Source: an uncultured Pseudomonadota bacterium (GTDB lineage: Bacteria; Myxococcota_A; UBA796; GCA-2862545). From it: 64,000 nt of DNA. Numbering within the stretch: position 1 is the stretch's first letter; each line of letters starts with the position of its first letter. Below the pieces are notes generated by a model, which was given only the letters and a program-made list of their open reading frames with translations, ran no database searches and was not told where the DNA came from. The position numbers were made by a program, and so were the translations under genes. The DNA lies in contig CAJXTB010000006.1 in NCBI GenBank assembly GCA_913061235.1, positions 1-64,000 on the forward strand, given 5' to 3'. This document shows positions 61,818 to 64,000 of the stretch, one piece after another.

Positions 61818-62536
61818 CGGAATCGCCTCCCTTCCAGAATCCGGGTGGTCAGGAACAATGCCCCAAAGATGACCGAGCCGAAGAAGACCAGCTCGCGTGT
61901 GGGCATGCGTCCTTCGATGAACGGCATGTAGTTGTTGTTGTACATGCCAAAGCGCTCAACAATGTCCACGAAGGGAGGCTCGACCATGCTGCTGAGATTG
62001 AACCCAAGCAGGAACATTCCGGCGACGACCGCGCCTAGAAGGGCGGCAGCAACCTGGCTCTTGGTGAGCGAGCTGGTGAACACACCCAGAGCGGCAATCG
62101 CACCCGACATGCCGAGCATGCCGACGTAGCCGGTGATGATGTGGCCAATGCTGACCTTGCCATTGACGAAGATGAGGGCCGGCATGTAGGTGGACAGCGC
62201 CGCGAGCAGCGTGAGCATGCCCATGACGGCGAGCCACTTGCCAAACACAATCGAGCCGTCGCTGATGGGCGAGGTCTCAAGAAGTACGTCTGTGCCGTTG
62301 GCCTTCTCTTCCGAGAATGAGCGCATGGCGAAGAGGATGGCAGCGAAGTTGAACACGCCGCCCGTGGTGAAGAAGAACTGCTGGAGGACTTCGTGGCTCA
62401 GCCGTTCGCTGCCGTTGAGTCCGAACAGGTTGAACAGGATTCCAGAGGTCGTCAGGACGGATGCAATCACCACCCAGCCTTGGATTCCGTTGAGATTGGC
62501 GGACAGGTCCCGCTTGGCAATCCAGAGCACCTTCAT
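61814..62536 (-). CDS. ABC-2 type permease (GldF-like)
   Basis: The product is 240 aa with six membrane helices. It opens MKVLWIAKRDLSANLNGIQG and has the conserved FAMRSFSEEKANGTDVLLETSPIS stretch (around 70-93; the FSEEK-GT-LLL-TSP pattern), which is diagnostic for GldF-type ABC-2 permeases. It partners the ATPase encoded just upstream (ATGA overlap). The cargo is unknown. Confidence 0.9.
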   Translation of the reverse strand: MKVLWIAKRDLSANLNGIQGWVVIASVLTTSGILFNLFGLNGSERLSHEVLQQFFFTTGGVFNFAAILFAMRSFSEEKANGTDVLLETSPISDGSIVFGKWLAVMGMLTLLAALSTYMPALIFVNGKVSIGHIITGYVGMLGMSGAIAALGVFTSSLTKSQVAAALLGAVVAGMFLLGFNLSSMVEPPFVDIVERFGMYNNNYMPFIEGRMPTRELVFFGSVIFGALFLTTRILEGRRFR

Positions 62537-63459
62537 TGTTCACCTTCCGTGAGGCCGAGGAAGATTTCTTCAAGCTCGTCCATCGGGTCATCGAGCAGTC
62601 GCAGACCGAACCCGGCGGCGACAAGGCCGGAGACGAGGGTCTCGCGGACGTCGCCGGTCAGGGTGATGCGGGCCTTGGCGAAGCCGTCTTTGGTCGTGCT
62701 GACGTCGTGCTCTTGAACGTCAATGCGTTCGGACAACCAGCGGTCCAGAGACGACGCTTCGCCGCGAACCGTCACAGCAACGCGGTGTGTGTTCAAGCGG
62801 GATGCCAGTGCAGCCTCGCTGTCATCTGCGACGAGCTTGCCTTCGTTGAGCACCAAGATGCGGTCACAAGTCTGGCTGACCTCTGTGAGGATGTGGCTGC
62901 TGACAAACACCACGCGGCCTTCACCGAGGGAGCGAATGACGGGCCGGAGCTCCGCGATTTGCTTGGGGTCCAGGCCACTGATGGGCTCGTCTAGGATGAC
63001 GAGCTTCGGGTCGTGAAGCACGGCCTGAGCAATGCCAACGCGCTTGCGGAAACCGTGCGACAAGGTGCCAATCACCTGGTGTTCACGGCCCTGCAGTGCA
63101 GCGAGAACCATGACCTCGGGCAGACGCTTGTTGATGTCCGTGCTGGACATGCCCTTGAGGCGGCCCAGGTGAGTCAGGAAGCCTGTGACGGTCATGTCGT
63201 CATACAGCGGCGGTCGCTCCGGCAGGTAGCCGATGCTCGCCTTGAAGCTGTCTGTCGCGGTCGTGATGTCCACGCCGTCAATCGTGACGGTGCCACTGCT
63301 TGGGGGCATCAGCCCGGCAAGAATCTTGAAGGCGGTTGACTTTCCAGCGCCGTTGCGTCCGAGCAGGCCGACAATCTGGCCCGGCTCCACTGTGAAGGAC
63401 ACATCTTGAAGCGCCGGAAATGAACCGTAGTATCGGGTTAATCCGGTTGCCGTAATCAC
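62533..63459 (-). CDS. ABC transporter ATP-binding protein (GldA-like)
   Basis: I favour the GTG at 63457-63459, giving 308 aa. It has GGAG nine bases upstream and places VITATGLTRYYG at the N-terminus, as usual for the family. The ATG at 63504 adds 15 residues without a good ribosome site. Walker A is GRNGAGKS, the signature is LSHGFRKRVGIAQA, and Walker B is LVILDEPISGLD with SSHIL as the switch. The C-terminal 90 residues are the regulatory extension seen in GldA-type ATPases. It energises the permease encoded downstream and heads the four-gene operon. Confidence 0.93.
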   Translation of the reverse strand: MITATGLTRYYGSFPALQDVSFTVEPGQIVGLLGRNGAGKSTAFKILAGLMPPSSGTVTIDGVDITTATDSFKASIGYLPERPPLYDDMTVTGFLTHLGRLKGMSSTDINKRLPEVMVLAALQGREHQVIGTLSHGFRKRVGIAQAVLHDPKLVILDEPISGLDPKQIAELRPVIRSLGEGRVVFVSSHILTEVSQTCDRILVLNEGKLVADDSEAALASRLNTHRVAVTVRGEASSLDRWLSERIDVQEHDVSTTKDGFAKARITLTGDVRETLVSGLVAAGFGLRLLDDPMDELEEIFLGLTEGEQ

Positions 63460-63833
63460 GTGTGAAGGCTCCGACAGACGAGAGGGGCGGCAGACGTAAG
63501 CCATGGGTGGTCCACGTCAAGACGCCAGTTGTCTGTCGTTGAACAGTGTCGTCGCTTCGACGAGTAGATCGGTCTAGTGAAAAACTGCCGTCCTTCGGGA
63601 GGTCAGAGGTCAGATATCAGAGGTCAGAGCGGGCTTCTTCGAAGCCAGCGAGTGTCCGAAGCTCCGCCTCGGCAAGCTCCAGTTTAAGGTGGGCGGACAC
63701 TTCGACCGAGAACTCGAAATCACGAGGAAATGCAGGCGCGAAGCGTCTGTTCTGACTTCTGTCCTCTGACCTCTGACCTCTCGCGCTTCCACTCTCTCCG
63801 CTACGCGACACCCTAACCCCAGGACGGCGCCAG
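63460..63833. other. Intergenic region without a convincing gene
   Basis: About 370 bases separate the ABC operon from the gene at the right edge. The part next to the operon (63460-63560) should hold its promoter; TTGACG is present on the minus strand near 63520 but no clear -10 was found. The rest is dominated by the structured repeat element at 63599-63780. Short open frames here look non-coding. Confidence 0.5.
63599..63780. repeat. Structured element with 16-bp terminal inverted repeats
   Basis: GAGGTCAGAGGTCAGA (63599-63614) is exactly inverted at 63765-63780, bounding a 150-base core. Next to the left arm lies another AGAGGTCAGAG (63619-63629). The core has its own stems: GGCTTC/GAAGCC around 63632-63646, and AGTGTCC (63651-63657) with GGACACT (63695-63701). 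The whole can fold into one long cruciform or RNA hairpin. It resembles a small non-autonomous mobile element or a dispersed repeat; no target-site duplication was confirmed. Confidence 0.6.
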
Positions 63834-64000
63834 CTACAGTTCGACGTCCACCCACACCAACCGGTGGTCGGAAACGACGAACGGGAACGTGCCGACCAGC
63901 TCGAACAGGGGGTCGTCTGCGAGTGGCCAGAACACCTGCGCGTCCAAGACTTGCATGTCGTTGGACGGCAGCACGTAGTCCAGTCGCAGGTTGCCTACAT
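63834..64000 (-). CDS. Endonuclease/exonuclease/phosphatase-family protein, 3' end only
   Basis: The stop is TAG at 63834-63836 on the minus strand, and the gene runs off the right edge. The visible 54 residues read NLRLDYVLPSNDM, a spacer, then FVVSDHRLVWVDVEL. This is the standard C-terminus of the DNase I/EEP fold: the D of LRLDYVLPS and the SDH catalytic His-Asp pair. The enzyme would cut phosphodiester or phosphoester bonds. The rest of the gene, including any signal peptide, lies outside this window. Confidence 0.8.
   Translation of the reverse strand, partial: VGNLRLDYVLPSNDMQVLDAQVFWPLADDPLFELVGTFPFVVSDHRLVWVDVEL

Noticed and set aside
63610-63855. Minus-strand frame of 81 codons inside the repeat element
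   Set aside because: It spans the terminal inverted repeats and most of its sequence is palindromic; no ribosome site. A relic of a small repeat-borne protein cannot be fully excluded.
1-64000. tRNA, rRNA, riboswitch, transposase or phage genes
   Set aside because: Looked for in the gaps between genes; no cloverleaf, rRNA segment, transposase or integrase motif was recognised by eye. A covariance-model scan would settle the RNA part.

Overview
The window is a gene-dense, GC-rich stretch of a Gram-negative chromosome that looks like Myxococcota or a related deltaproteobacterial lineage. No rRNA marker is present, so this rests on gene content. That content includes three very large kinase-ATPase-TPR proteins, a PP2C phosphatase, about fourteen lipoproteins, (S)DTD-type acidic linkers, a phospholipase-D protein with lamin-tail domains, a collagen-like protein, a serpin, and outer-membrane assembly proteins (TamA and TamB). 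No tRNA, rRNA, CRISPR array, transposase or phage gene was recognised. Most genes sit on the minus strand in tightly packed operons joined by 1-4 base stop/start overlaps.

Region by region. 0-5.5 kb: a DEDDh exonuclease, purF and a beta-propeller protein (minus) diverge from a membrane-anchored retropepsin-like protease. 5.6-9.4 kb: a collagen-like secreted protein and argH, then a divergent lipoprotein. 9.5-26.8 kb: a second lipoprotein, then a long minus-strand run. In transcription order this is a (S)DTD lipoprotein, a PLD/lamin-tail lipoprotein, a small membrane protein, a kinase-ATPase-TPR protein, tamA, tamB and pyrC. 27-38 kb: an orphan BtuF-like lipoprotein, nth followed by a second giant kinase, a DUF481-like barrel, a histidine kinase, S-formylglutathione hydrolase, an SDR/HD-hydrolase pair, and a classical one-TM kinase behind a tiny lipoprotein. 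38-46 kb: a serpin, a duplicated-domain lipoprotein, and a four-gene operon of a Tlc-type nucleotide transporter, an Omp85-type barrel, a kinase-fold lipoprotein and a PAP2 phosphatase. 46-55.3 kb: a third giant kinase diverges from a PP2C phosphatase, a small membrane protein, a propeller lipoprotein, a glycine-zipper protein broken by an in-frame stop, and an HGD/DWE-type kinase-TPR protein. 55.3-58.6 kb: lipoproteins, two of them paralogues, flank a regulated cassette of a membrane protein, an XRE regulator and a methyltransferase. 58.7-63.5 kb: a Gld-like ABC system with a DUF4340 protein. The right end holds a structured inverted-repeat element and the 3' end of an endonuclease/exonuclease/phosphatase-family gene.

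How they work together. Housekeeping enzymes (purF, argH, pyrC, nth) are interleaved with signalling and envelope genes. The window has four canonical Ser/Thr kinases, one divergent kinase, one secreted kinase-like lipoprotein and one PP2C phosphatase. The most unusual arrangement is the 40.6-45.9 kb operon. It pairs a nucleotide-exchange transporter family with a secreted protein carrying kinase-like Lys, Asp/Asn and DFG motifs, an outer-membrane barrel and a membrane phosphatase. It may be a phosphorylation system acting outside the cytoplasm; this is inference.
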